In this document: in pieces, positions 44,590 through 52,618 of the stretch
Position numbering within the stretch: the first letter of the stretch is position 1
Layout: the number at the start of each line of letters is the position of its first letter
Origin: Pacificispira sp965223125
GTDB lineage: Bacteria > Pseudomonadota > Alphaproteobacteria > UBA8366 > Aestuariispiraceae
Assembly: GCA_965223125.1 (NCBI GenBank)
Contig: OZ244984.1
Location: 434,001-498,000 of the forward strand
Reading direction: 5' to 3'
Length of the DNA: 64,000 bases
The notes under the pieces: generated by a model
Database searches by the model: none
Seen by the model: only the letters and a program-made list of their open reading frames with translations
What the model was told of the DNA's origin: nothing
Made by a program: the position numbers and the translations under genes

Positions 44590-45491
44590 CCCGTGCGCCG
44601 GTCACTCTCACTCGTGGACAGCGCATCCGCCAGCGCTTCTTCCGGAACCGGATGGCGGTCCTCTCGCTGATCGTCCTGTCCGCCCTGATCCTGATCGCAC
44701 TGGGCGCACCGATGCTGAATGCGCTTCTGGGCATAAATGCCTATACCACCGACCTCTTCAATCTGAAGGCGCTGCCCGCCCCCGGACATCCGCTGGGCAC
44801 CGATGAGGTCGGGCGCGACGTGCTGGCGCGGCTGATGGAGGGCAGTCGCGCCTCCCTGAATGTCGGTCTGGTCACGGCCTTTTCGGCGGCCATTCTCGGA
44901 ACCCTGATCGGCATGATGGCGGGCTTTTTCGGCGGATATCTGGATTCCGTGCTGATGCGATTCACCGACGGGATCATCGCACTGCCCCTCCTGCCACTAC
45001 TGATCGTGCTTTCAGCGCTTGATTTCAACCGGATCGGGCTGGGCTTTCTGGCGGAAGGATCCGGGCTGGGTCGGATCGTCTTCATTCTCTCCCTCGTCGC
45101 ATGGCCGACCGTCGCCCGGCTGGTGCGCGCCGAGACCCTGAGCCTGAAACAACGGGAATTCGTGCTGGCCGCCCAGGCCCAGGGCGCGACCCCGATGTCC
45201 ATCATGCGTCGGCACATCTTTCCGAACGTTCTGGCCTCCATTGTCATCGCCACAACCCTGTCCATCGGCAACATCATCCTGCTGGAAAGTGTGCTGAGTT
45301 TCCTAGGCCTTGGTATCCGCCCGCCGACACCAAGCTGGGGAAGCATGCTGACCAACGCGCAGGATTACATCTGGGACCGGCCCGAACTGGCGGTCTGGCC
45401 AGGACTTGCGATTTTCATAGCCGTGATCGCCTTCAATTTCCTGGGGGACGGGTTGCAGGATGCGCTGGATCCCCGACAGGATCGTAGTTAG
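44586..45491 (+). CDS. ABC transporter permease, DppC type
   Basis: A 301-residue permease, partner of the DppB-type gene. RFFRNRMAVLSLIVLSALILIALG is the N-terminal helix; HPLGTDEVGRDVLARLMEGSRASL is the family signature. The coupling loop is EFVLAAQAQGATPMSIMRRHIFPN. LSFLGLGIRPPTPSWGSMLTNAQ closes the protein. It begins in an ATGA overlap with the preceding gene. No DppD/DppF-type ATPase follows; a terminator hairpin lies just beyond the stop, so the ATPases must be encoded elsewhere. Confidence 0.95.
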   Translation: MTRAPVTLTRGQRIRQRFFRNRMAVLSLIVLSALILIALGAPMLNALLGINAYTTDLFNLKALPAPGHPLGTDEVGRDVLARLMEGSRASLNVGLVTAFSAAILGTLIGMMAGFFGGYLDSVLMRFTDGIIALPLLPLLIVLSALDFNRIGLGFLAEGSGLGRIVFILSLVAWPTVARLVRAETLSLKQREFVLAAQAQGATPMSIMRRHIFPNVLASIVIATTLSIGNIILLESVLSFLGLGIRPPTPSWGSMLTNAQDYIWDRPELAVWPGLAIFIAVIAFNFLGDGLQDALDPRQDRS

Positions 45492-45494
45492 ATC

Positions 45495-45523
45495 AAATCC
45501 CATCAAAATTGACGGGATTTCTT
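45495..45523 (+). terminator. Probable terminator of the peptide-type transporter operon
   Basis: AAATCCC (45495-45501) pairs with GGGATTT (45514-45520), with inner TCA/TGA pairs, followed by CTT. The stem ends in A-T pairs and the T run is short. It starts three bases after the permease stop. Confidence 0.5.
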
Positions 45524-45550
45524 GCCGAAATCCAATTCTTCGATTATATA
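45522..45550 (+). promoter_or_regulatory. Predicted promoter of the 45661 gene
   Basis: TTGCCG (45522-45527) and TATATA (45545-45550) are 17 bases apart, each matching four of six consensus bases. Transcription would begin near 45557, giving a leader of about 100 bases with one perfect hairpin. Confidence 0.5.
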
Positions 45551-45615
45551 GAAAGTCAGCAGAAATTTTTGCGGCACAAAGATTGCCGTGAACGCGACAA
45601 AGAGATGCAGAAACA

Positions 45616-45634
45616 AGGTGGTTTTTCCACCTTC
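45616..45634 (+). other. Leader hairpin upstream of the 45661 gene
   Basis: AAGGTGG-TTTTT-CCACCTT is a perfect seven-pair hairpin with a five-U loop in the predicted leader, 26 bases before the ATG and just ahead of the ribosome site. It may influence mRNA stability or translation. Confidence 0.4.
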
Positions 45635-45660
45635 GCATCAGACGAAGAAAGGATGACGGC

Positions 45661-46131
45661 ATGTCCGACATCGGTGGCATAAGCGGGTTCAATCCTGCAA
45701 CAACCCGCAGCACGTTCGATCCGGAAGCTGCGGCCCAGCGCCGCGCAGAGGAACGTGCACGTCAGGAAGCTGCACGCGAAGAGCAGGCTGTTGCTTCCGT
45801 TGATGAGGAAGAGGCACAGCGCGCGGAAGAGAGTGACGCTGAACAGCGAACCTCCCCGCAAGCGCAGCAGGAGCTTCAGGACGACACAGTCACACTGAGC
45901 AACGCCGCCCAGGACTTCCTGATCCAGACCCGCGAAGACACTCAGGCCGCGAACGACGATGCCGAGGTTGAAGCCATTCAGGCAGCGCAGGAAGCTGCCG
46001 AAGCAACGGGTATCGGGGCAACGAACCAGACGACCCGAAACGAGGAAAGCACCTCGGAAGTCAATGGCAATCAGGACAACCAATCCGAACAGACACGCGC
46101 CCTTGGTCAATTGGTCGATCAATTTGCATAG
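45661..46131 (+). CDS. Small acidic Gln/Glu/Ala-rich protein, unknown function
   Basis: A 156-residue, strongly acidic, hydrophilic protein with no membrane segment or signal peptide. It is likely disordered: residues 24-66 are an Ala/Arg/Glu/Gln-rich, possibly helical stretch (QRRAEERARQEAAREEQAV), and residues 130-150 are rich in Asn/Gln/Ser. A short ordered-looking motif, DDTVTLSNAAQDFLIQ, resembles the 'D-S-V-x-L-S-x-x-A-Q' motif seen in small flagellum- or secretion-linked proteins, but this is only a resemblance. The start has AGGA nine bases upstream, and promoter and leader hairpin are visible. I do not know its function. Stop codon TAG. Confidence 0.65.
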   Translation: MSDIGGISGFNPATTRSTFDPEAAAQRRAEERARQEAAREEQAVASVDEEEAQRAEESDAEQRTSPQAQQELQDDTVTLSNAAQDFLIQTREDTQAANDDAEVEAIQAAQEAAEATGIGATNQTTRNEESTSEVNGNQDNQSEQTRALGQLVDQFA

Positions 46132-46176
46132 ATCAGACGAGCCGTCATTGCGGGTCGCTGAAACCAGATCACGGAC

Positions 46177-46203
46177 CGGGCTCGCCATTCGCGGGCCCGA
46201 TTT
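46177..46203 (+). terminator. Possible weak terminator after the 45661 gene
   Basis: CGGGCTCG (46177-46184) pairs with CGGGCCCG (46192-46199), one G-U pair, loop seven bases, followed by ATTTCG. The T run is short, so it may be a pause site only. Confidence 0.35.
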
Positions 46204-46263
46204 CGTATAAGCACCCAATTTCATAAGAGCGCCTGATGTCATATGAGCAAAGAGAGATTTGCA

Positions 46264-46662
46264 ATGGCGTGGTTTATGGTTGCGGCAGGCTTGCTCGGTG
46301 CACTGGGCGTCGTCTTGGGGGCCGGAGCCGCCCACGGGTTTGAGGCCCATCTGACCCCGGAAGCAATCGGCTGGGTCGAAACCGCCAGCCGCTATATGCT
46401 GATTCATACTCTGGCAATCCTGATCTGCACCCGTGATGGCTTATGGGAGCCGAGGCGGTCTCGGATGCTTGCCTCGCTTTTCTTTCTACTGGGAACCGTG
46501 ATCTTTTGTGGCAGCTTGCTCTGCCTTGCCTTCGTCGACTGGCGCGCAGCAGGAGCCCTAGCACCGATTGGAGGACTTTTCCTGATCCTCGGCTGGTTGA
46601 TGGTGGCCTGGATCGGTATCCGGACCGCACTAACCAGAATACGGCAAAATAATGCTTCCTGA
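46264..46662 (+). CDS. DUF423 membrane protein
   Basis: A 132-residue protein with four predicted membrane helices, of the DUF423 (YwdK-like) family, function unknown. The N-terminal MAWFMVAAGLLGALGVVLGAGAAHGFEAHL (core GALGVVLGAGAAHGFEAHL) followed by ETASRYMLIHTLAIL is the family signature, with the conserved His and Glu residues. The start at 46264 has GAGAGA six bases upstream; an in-frame ATG at 46243 lacks a ribosome site and would add seven residues. Confidence 0.85.
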   Translation: MAWFMVAAGLLGALGVVLGAGAAHGFEAHLTPEAIGWVETASRYMLIHTLAILICTRDGLWEPRRSRMLASLFFLLGTVIFCGSLLCLAFVDWRAAGALAPIGGLFLILGWLMVAWIGIRTALTRIRQNNAS

Positions 46663-46722
46663 AGATGGGCGAATCATCTTAGGTGAGGTTGGGCATAATG
46701 GGGTAGGTTTGGGACCGCTGGC

Positions 46723-48000
46723 ATGATTCGACAGAAACGACCTTCATACGCGCGCTGCATGGCCGTATTTTCATTGGCCGCCTGGATGCTTTTTCCGGGC
46801 ATCCTGACAGATCGGGATGCATTCGCAAGCATGGTGGATGACCCGGAGCCTTGCTTTCTGCCCCCTACCCTGACCGAAGATGGCAGCACGGCTGACAAGC
46901 CGGGACCGGACGCCCTCGATAGGGCATATTCGTGTTTCGAACCACGCCTCCTCTCAGGCTATGCACAGTCAAAGCATGTGATGGCACAGATCTTTGGCGA
47001 CTGGGAACGTGCCACCGAGTATCCCTTCATTCATGACGTGGTTGGCGACCGATATCTGGTCGTATATGGCAATGAGCGTGCCGTGGGCGACGAGAAGACA
47101 TTGTGGCTTGACCGTGACATGCCAGTCGGGGCCATCGTCGTCGCTGCCGGTTTCACGGTCGGCGAGTCTGGGGAACTGATCGCTGCTCCCGCGATGATCT
47201 ATGAGAAGATGGTCAATGGCTTCGCCTTCGGACGCGGCAACTGGCGCCAGACCCTGATCGCCCCGGATGGAGAAATCCTTGGTGTCAGCAATGGGCCGGG
47301 CGCGGAAAACCTGACAGCCTGTGTGGATTGTGCCGCCCGCTCGGCGGATCGTCTGTATCTGGCCCTGACCAATAACGGCATCATGCCACCGAATGCCCCG
47401 GAACCCTCCGCCCCGATAGTGGAGAACGAACTGGGCGGGCCAGGCGGTGGCGAAACCCTGGATCCGGGGGCAATGCTCGACCCGCTTTCCAGCGGAACAT
47501 CCGCGCAAGATTCCGGAATCCCGCCTGCTGAGAGCTTTGATCCAAACCCCTCCCTTGACCCGTCCACCCCTCTGGACCCATTGGCCCCCCTGGATCCCAT
47601 GGCACCGCTTGATCCTCTGGCACCGCAGAATTCTTCCGAGTCACTGGACCCCTTGGCACCCCTTGATCCCGGAACTTCATCCAGCGACGGCCTGTCGGAT
47701 CAAAGCCCGCAGCATTCGGAAGACACTGCTGCGCTGGATCCTCTCCCGCCTCTGAAAACGCCACAACCGGATCCGGAAACCGAACTCCGTCAGACGGATG
47801 AAGAGTCCAACGACGATATCGGGACTTCCTCAGCCGATAATAATGATAATGATATTGAAGACGTTGCTGCTTTGGATGGCGGAATCCTGCCCGGTTTGTC
47901 GCTGGAACTGACGGATGCACCGGACCCGCTGCTCTCCGTCCCGGCGGTGGAGATTTCCGATCCTCCGCCTTTCCTGGAATTACCTTCGGACACGCTATAG
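46723..48000 (+). CDS. Exported cytochrome P460-like protein lacking the heme histidine, with long Asp/Pro/Leu-rich tail
   Basis: A 425-residue exported protein. Residues 11-36 form a signal peptide or anchor (MAVFSLAAWMLFPGIL). Residues about 85-220 resemble the cytochrome P460 fold: MPVGAIVVAAGFTVGESGEL, AMIYEKMVNGFAFGRGNWRQTLIAPDG (core APAMIYEKM and NWRQTLIAPDG), then LTACVDCAARSADRLY. The heme-binding CxxCH appears as C200-V-D-C203-A204, so the axial histidine is missing. From about residue 225 to the end the protein is low-complexity, with LDPLAPLDPMAPLDPLAP-type repeats and acidic runs. The stop TAG uses the first base of a MITE-like element, so the natural C-terminus may have been different. 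Confidence 0.75.
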   Translation: MIRQKRPSYARCMAVFSLAAWMLFPGILTDRDAFASMVDDPEPCFLPPTLTEDGSTADKPGPDALDRAYSCFEPRLLSGYAQSKHVMAQIFGDWERATEYPFIHDVVGDRYLVVYGNERAVGDEKTLWLDRDMPVGAIVVAAGFTVGESGELIAAPAMIYEKMVNGFAFGRGNWRQTLIAPDGEILGVSNGPGAENLTACVDCAARSADRLYLALTNNGIMPPNAPEPSAPIVENELGGPGGGETLDPGAMLDPLSSGTSAQDSGIPPAESFDPNPSLDPSTPLDPLAPLDPMAPLDPLAPQNSSESLDPLAPLDPGTSSSDGLSDQSPQHSEDTAALDPLPPLKTPQPDPETELRQTDEESNDDIGTSSADNNDNDIEDVAALDGGILPGLSLELTDAPDPLLSVPAVEISDPPPFLELPSDTL

Positions 48001-48180
48001 AGCGGCGGGCGCAAATTCTGACCCGTCCAGGATCGACTTTGCGACCCCTTGGCAAGGAGAGGGCGCGCAGGCGATGTGGTTCATCGTCAAATGTCTTCGA
48101 CGTAGTCCAAGGGGCCGCAAAGCCGACCACCGGCACCCAATGCGGTTCCCTGGATGGGTCAGAATTCGCACCCGTCGCTC
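48000..48180. mobile_element. MITE-like fold-back element, 181 bp, flanked by TA
   Basis: The ends are inverted repeats: the first 25 bases, starting GAGCGGCGGGCGC, match the complement of the last 25 at 22 positions, and pairing continues for 32 bases and then, after an extra roughly 20 bases in the right arm, through ACTTTGCGACCCCTTGG against CCAAGGGGCCGCAAAGC. TA dinucleotides flank both ends (47998-47999 and 48181-48182), as expected for a TA target duplication of IS630/Tc1-type elements. There is no transposase. Its first base completes the TAG stop of the upstream gene. A bacterial MITE or long RNA hairpin is the best reading. Confidence 0.7.
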
Positions 48181-48232
48181 TAGCATCCAGAGGTCAAATC
48201 GCATCGAATTGGCCTGTCTCCAGCGAAACCAT

Positions 48233-48679
48233 CTATCCACGCACGACAAGCACCGAGCAGGTTGCCTTCGATACGACCTTCGTGGCGACGGAGCCGAGCA
48301 GATTGTGTTCCATGCCCGGTCGGTGGGACCCGATCACAATCACATCCGTCGGAACTTTCGCAGCTATAGCCAGAATCTCGTCTGCTGGAGACCCATGGGC
48401 AACGATGTGTTGAACCTTGACATCTGCAGGGACATGGGCAGCAACGAATTCATGCAGACTGCTCCGGGCGGCGGCGAGTGATTTCTTTTCGAAATCCTTC
48501 GGAAAGAATGAACCCACAATCGTCATACCGAAATCCGGCACGACCGTCATGATGTGCAATACCGCACCGAATGCCTTTATCAGATCCAGAGCCTGCGGCA
48601 GCGCATGTCGCCAGGATTCATCCTCACCCAGATCAACCGTCAGCAGTATATTCCGATACATCCCGGTCTCCCCCGTCAT
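48233..48679 (-). CDS. UspA-family universal stress protein
   Basis: A 148-residue UspA-domain protein. MYRNILLTVDLGEDESWRHAL is the N-terminal strand and helix; GAVLHIMTVVPD and the ATP motif VIVIGSHRPGMEHNLLGSVATKV (core GSHRPGMEHNLLGSVA, pattern G2xG9xG-S) place it in the ATP-binding class. TeaD, its relative in Halomonas, regulates a TRAP transporter. Here its ATG overlaps the stop of the TRAP permease gene (ATGA), which supports the same role. A start at 48661 would give the core domain only; 48679 is chosen for the coupling. Confidence 0.92.
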   Translation of the reverse strand: MTGETGMYRNILLTVDLGEDESWRHALPQALDLIKAFGAVLHIMTVVPDFGMTIVGSFFPKDFEKKSLAAARSSLHEFVAAHVPADVKVQHIVAHGSPADEILAIAAKVPTDVIVIGSHRPGMEHNLLGSVATKVVSKATCSVLVVRG

Positions 48680-51498
48680 GCCGTTCCCAGCCGCTTCTGA
48701 CGCCGGGTCTGGATGAACCACAACCCGGCCAGCACCATAAGCGACGGAATCCAGATCAGTTCCTTTGGCGGCTGGTCTGCCGGTATCGCCAATGCGATGA
48801 TCCGCTGATCCCAGTCATACAGCCCTTCCTTTTCTGCTGGTGAACCGAAGACGACATTGTCGATCACGACCGACTCTTCATCCATCAGTAGTTCCAGACC
48901 GAAGGAATCAAGACGTTCCTGGCCGCTCGCCCCTTCCGGGACCGGCAGAACCGACGTGAAGGTGATCGGTGCGCCTGCATCGTTCAAACCATCAATGGTC
49001 AATCTCAGTTCGGCACCGAGCGGCAGAGCCCCGATCTGCTCCACAATACTGGTAGGCGGCACATTCTCTGTCGGGGCGATGATCATATCCATCCAGAAAC
49101 CCGGCCGGAACAGCGAGAAGGCAATCAGAATCAGCAATGCGGATTCGTATATCCTTGAGCGGGCGAAGAAATAGCCCTGCATTCCAGCCGTGAAGATCAG
49201 CATCGCCGCCGTCGCCACAATGAAGATGATCACCGCTTGCCCCGGTCCGACATCGATCAGCAACAGATCCGTGTTGAAAATGAACAAAAAGGGCAGCAGG
49301 GCCGTGCGCATCGAATAGAAGAAGGCAACGAATCCTGTCTTGATCGGATCACCGCCTGACACCGCCGCCGCTGCAAAGGAAGCAAGTCCCACCGGCGGCG
49401 TCACGTCGGCCATGATCCCGAAATAGAAGACGAAGAGATGCACCGCGATCAAGGGTACGACAAGGCCGTTCTGCTGACCCAGCGAGACGATGACCGGGGC
49501 CAGGAGGGAGGACACGACGATATAGTTCGCCGTCGTCGGCAACCCCATCCCCAGAATCAGGCTCAGTACCGCCGTCCACATCAGGATCAGGATCAAATGC
49601 CCGAAAGAGAGCAATTCCACCAGATCGGCCAGCGCATTGCCGATCCCAGTCTGGGAGACGGCACCGACGATGATCCCCGCCGCCGCTGTAGCAATGCCGA
49701 TGCCGATCATGTTGCGGGCACCGCCGATCATGCCATCGACAAGATCGCGAATGCTCCGGGCAATCGTACCCTCACCGCTTTCCCCCCGGAAAAAGGCGAA
49801 GAGCGAACGCTGTGTGATCAGGATGAACATCATCAGCATCACCGCCCAGAAGGCTGACAGGCTGGGCGACTTCCGTTCCACCATCAGCATCCAGATCAAC
49901 ACCAGGACTGGCAGCAGAAAATGCAGGCCAGACATGATCGTCGGGCGCGGCAACGGCAGCGAGACGATCTGGGAATTCGGATCATCCACCTCCAGATCCG
50001 GATAGCGCGCGCAGATGCTGACCAGAAACACATAGACCGCGATCAGCATGGCCCCGACGATCCAGGGCATCAGGGCACCAAGTCCGGCCCCATCGAGCCA
50101 TCCGCCGATCGCATCCAGCAGATACATCACAAAGAACCCACCCAGAATGCAGTAGCCGACAACCATGGTAAAAACGGAGAAAACCGCAGCCCTTGTCCCC
50201 TCTGACGCCCTTTTGGCAATTCCGGACGACACCACGATGACGGCCAGGAGTCCCGCACCGGTCACGAGCATCAGCGCCGGTGCCGAGGTCAGCATCAGGA
50301 AGACCGTTGAGAGATAGTAAACCGCACTGCCTGCAGCCAGAAACAGAGCCGCCGACATCAGAAAGGACAGGCTTTGCAGCTTCAGGGATTTCGGAACGGT
50401 CGAGCGCGGCAGGGCCGGCATGTCCATCTTCATCGCCTCCAGATGGACGATATAGACCAGCGCGATATAGCTGATGATCGCGGGCAGGAAGGCGTGTTTG
50501 ACGACATCAAAATAGGGAATATTGACATATTCCACCATTAGGAAAGCCGCTGCCCCCATCACTGGGGGCATGATCTGACCATTGACGGAAGATGCGACTT
50601 CAACCGCCCCGGCCTTTTCATTGCTGAAACCGACCCGCTTCATCATCGGGATGGTGAAAGTCCCGGTCGTCACCACATTCGCTATGGACGACCCCGATAT
50701 CAGTCCGGTCATGCCGGAAGCGACGACCGCCGCCTTTGCCGGTCCACCGCGCAGATGCCCCATCAGGGCGAAGGCGACCTTGATGAAATACCCCCCGGCC
50801 CCGGCCTTGTCGAGCAAGGCCCCGAACAGTACGAAGAGGAACACCAGATCGGTCGAGACCCCAAGTGCAATTCCGAAAACGCCGCTCTGCGATAGCCACT
50901 GATGATAGGCAAGTCCGCCGAAACTGACCCCCTTCCACTGCAACAGCCCTGGAAAATAGGGACCAAAATACGTATAGAGCAAAAAGATTATGCCAAGGAT
51001 GGCTAGGGGCGGACCAAGCGAACGCCGGGTTGCCTCCAACAAGCAGAGTATTCCAATACAGAAGACGACAATATCAGTGGTATTGGCATTGGCAGGCCGG
51101 TCGCTGAGACGCGATCCGGTCAGTTCGCCCACAATGGCAAGGTCCGCCGCGAAATAATAGAAGGCGCAAGAAGCCCCCAGAAACAGGATGACCCAGTCCG
51201 AGATTGGTATATAGCTGCGCGGGCTCTTCTTGAACGCCGGATAGGCCATGAAAGCCAGGATCAGGGCGAAGGTCAGATGGATCGAACGGGCTTCCTTGCT
51301 GGAAAAGACACCGATGCCGATCTCATAGGGAAGCGGCGAGGCGATCCAGACCTGAAAGGCTGACCACAGGAAGGCGATGACCGCCATGGCGACGACAACC
51401 CCGTGATTGCTGGGATTGCGCCCGCCGGTATCAGAGGACGCTACGAGATCGTCCAACTCTTCCTGACTGAGGCCCGAACCGCCTGACTGATCGCTCAT
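48676..51498 (-). CDS. Fused TRAP transporter permease (4TM/12TM) with C-terminal DUF3394
   Basis: A 940-residue fusion of the small and large TRAP permease subunits with about 18 membrane helices. The large-subunit part has GGPAKAAVVASGMTGLISGSSIANVVTTGTFTIPMM (core MTGLISGSSIANVVTTG) and SAVNGQIMPPVMGAAAFLMV-type sequence (here SSVNGQIMPPVMGAAAFLM), then GLPTTANYIVVSSLLAPVI and DVTPPVGLASFAAAAVSGGD. The last 150 residues form the DUF3394 region. It imports substrate with the TAXI-type receptor encoded upstream. The start at 51498 has GGGGGG upstream. The 3' end overlaps the uspA gene. Confidence 0.96.
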   Translation of the reverse strand: MSDQSGGSGLSQEELDDLVASSDTGGRNPSNHGVVVAMAVIAFLWSAFQVWIASPLPYEIGIGVFSSKEARSIHLTFALILAFMAYPAFKKSPRSYIPISDWVILFLGASCAFYYFAADLAIVGELTGSRLSDRPANANTTDIVVFCIGILCLLEATRRSLGPPLAILGIIFLLYTYFGPYFPGLLQWKGVSFGGLAYHQWLSQSGVFGIALGVSTDLVFLFVLFGALLDKAGAGGYFIKVAFALMGHLRGGPAKAAVVASGMTGLISGSSIANVVTTGTFTIPMMKRVGFSNEKAGAVEVASSVNGQIMPPVMGAAAFLMVEYVNIPYFDVVKHAFLPAIISYIALVYIVHLEAMKMDMPALPRSTVPKSLKLQSLSFLMSAALFLAAGSAVYYLSTVFLMLTSAPALMLVTGAGLLAVIVVSSGIAKRASEGTRAAVFSVFTMVVGYCILGGFFVMYLLDAIGGWLDGAGLGALMPWIVGAMLIAVYVFLVSICARYPDLEVDDPNSQIVSLPLPRPTIMSGLHFLLPVLVLIWMLMVERKSPSLSAFWAVMLMMFILITQRSLFAFFRGESGEGTIARSIRDLVDGMIGGARNMIGIGIATAAAGIIVGAVSQTGIGNALADLVELLSFGHLILILMWTAVLSLILGMGLPTTANYIVVSSLLAPVIVSLGQQNGLVVPLIAVHLFVFYFGIMADVTPPVGLASFAAAAVSGGDPIKTGFVAFFYSMRTALLPFLFIFNTDLLLIDVGPGQAVIIFIVATAAMLIFTAGMQGYFFARSRIYESALLILIAFSLFRPGFWMDMIIAPTENVPPTSIVEQIGALPLGAELRLTIDGLNDAGAPITFTSVLPVPEGASGQERLDSFGLELLMDEESVVIDNVVFGSPAEKEGLYDWDQRIIALAIPADQPPKELIWIPSLMVLAGLWFIQTRRQKRLGTA

Positions 51499-51598
51499 CC
51501 CCATCCCCCCTATAAATTCCTCACCACCGCCGACCGATAAAGAATTCCTGTGTCGCAACAGTTCATTGAAATCAAAGTAACAAACCTATCAACAGAAC

Positions 51599-51636
51599 CG
51601 GCACCCGGCTTGGAGATCATCCAGAACCGGGTGCCG
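51599..51636 (-). other. Intercistronic hairpin between receptor and permease genes
   Basis: CGGCACCCGG (51599-51608) pairs perfectly with CCGGGTGCCG (51627-51636) across an 18-base loop, 17 bases after the receptor stop codon. There is no T run, so it is more likely an RNA-stabilising or partly attenuating hairpin. That would allow more receptor than permease to be made. Confidence 0.55.
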
Positions 51637-51652
51637 CAGAACCAATGCCGGA

Positions 51653-52618
51653 CTACATCCAGCCACGTTCCTTATAATATTTCACCGCACCGTCATGCAG
51701 TGGGGCAGACAGATTATTGGTGATCATCTTGGCTTCTTCCAGATTGGCAAATGCCGGATGCATCTTCTTGAAGCGGTCGAAATTCTCGAACACCGCCTTG
51801 ACGACCTGATACACGACCTCTTCGCTGGCATCCGTCGATGCAACAAAGGTCGCGCCGACCCCGAAGGTCGTGACATCAGAATCCGTGCCCTTGTACATGC
51901 CGCCGGGAATGGTGGTCATGGCGTAATAGGCATTGTCCGCCGCCAGTTTCCGGATCACGTCATTGTCGACATTGACCAGAACGGAGTCACAGGTGGTGGT
52001 CGCTTCGGAAATCGAGCCCGCCGGATGACCGACGGTGAAGACAATGGCATCGACCTTGTTGTCACAGAGGGCCGCAGCCTGTTCCTTGGAATTCAGGTCC
52101 GAGGCCAGGGCGAAATCGCCAGTGGTCCAGCCCATTTTCTCCATCACGACTTCCATCGTGCCGCGCTGACCCGACCCCGGGTCTCCGATATTGACCCGCT
52201 TGCCCTTCAGGTCATCAAAGCTGCGAATGCCTGAATCGGCCCGCGCAACCACGGTGAACGGTTCCGGATGAACCGAGAAGACGGCGCGCAGATCGGTATA
52301 GGCCCCGTCCGGGAACTGGTCCGGCGCGGTACCGTTATAGGCATGGTACTGCCAGTCGGACTGCGCAACGCCCAGATCCAGATCGCCGCCGCGAATGCCG
52401 TTGATATTGGCAACCGACCCACCAGTGGTATGGGTGCATTTGATGGCATGCTCCGCCGATCCGCGGTTCACGAGGCGACAGATCGCACCGCCCACCTGAT
52501 AATAGACCCCGGTTTCACCGCCGGTTCCGATCACGATATTGGTTTCCGCCACCGCTGCGGTGGAAAACAGGGTTGCCCCCAGCAATGCCGCCGCGAGTCC
52601 CGTATTTTTTATCATCAT
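51653..52618 (-). CDS. TAXI-family TRAP solute receptor
   Basis: A 321-residue periplasmic receptor of the TAXI (TRAP-associated extracytoplasmic immunogenic) family. A signal peptide (NTGLAAALLGATLFSTAAVA) precedes IVIGTGGETGVYYQVGGAICRLVN, the family's TGGxxGxYYxxG signature. DLGVAQSDWQYHAYNG and SFDDLKGKRVNIGDPGSGQRG follow, and the C-terminus has HPAFANLEEAKMITNNLSAPLHDGA (core SAPLHDGAVKYYKERGW). It lies upstream of the fused permease in the same transcript. The start at 52618 (MMIKNTG) follows GGGAGAGTGGAG; 52660 is rejected. Confidence 0.95.
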   Translation of the reverse strand: MMIKNTGLAAALLGATLFSTAAVAETNIVIGTGGETGVYYQVGGAICRLVNRGSAEHAIKCTHTTGGSVANINGIRGGDLDLGVAQSDWQYHAYNGTAPDQFPDGAYTDLRAVFSVHPEPFTVVARADSGIRSFDDLKGKRVNIGDPGSGQRGTMEVVMEKMGWTTGDFALASDLNSKEQAAALCDNKVDAIVFTVGHPAGSISEATTTCDSVLVNVDNDVIRKLAADNAYYAMTTIPGGMYKGTDSDVTTFGVGATFVASTDASEEVVYQVVKAVFENFDRFKKMHPAFANLEEAKMITNNLSAPLHDGAVKYYKERGWM

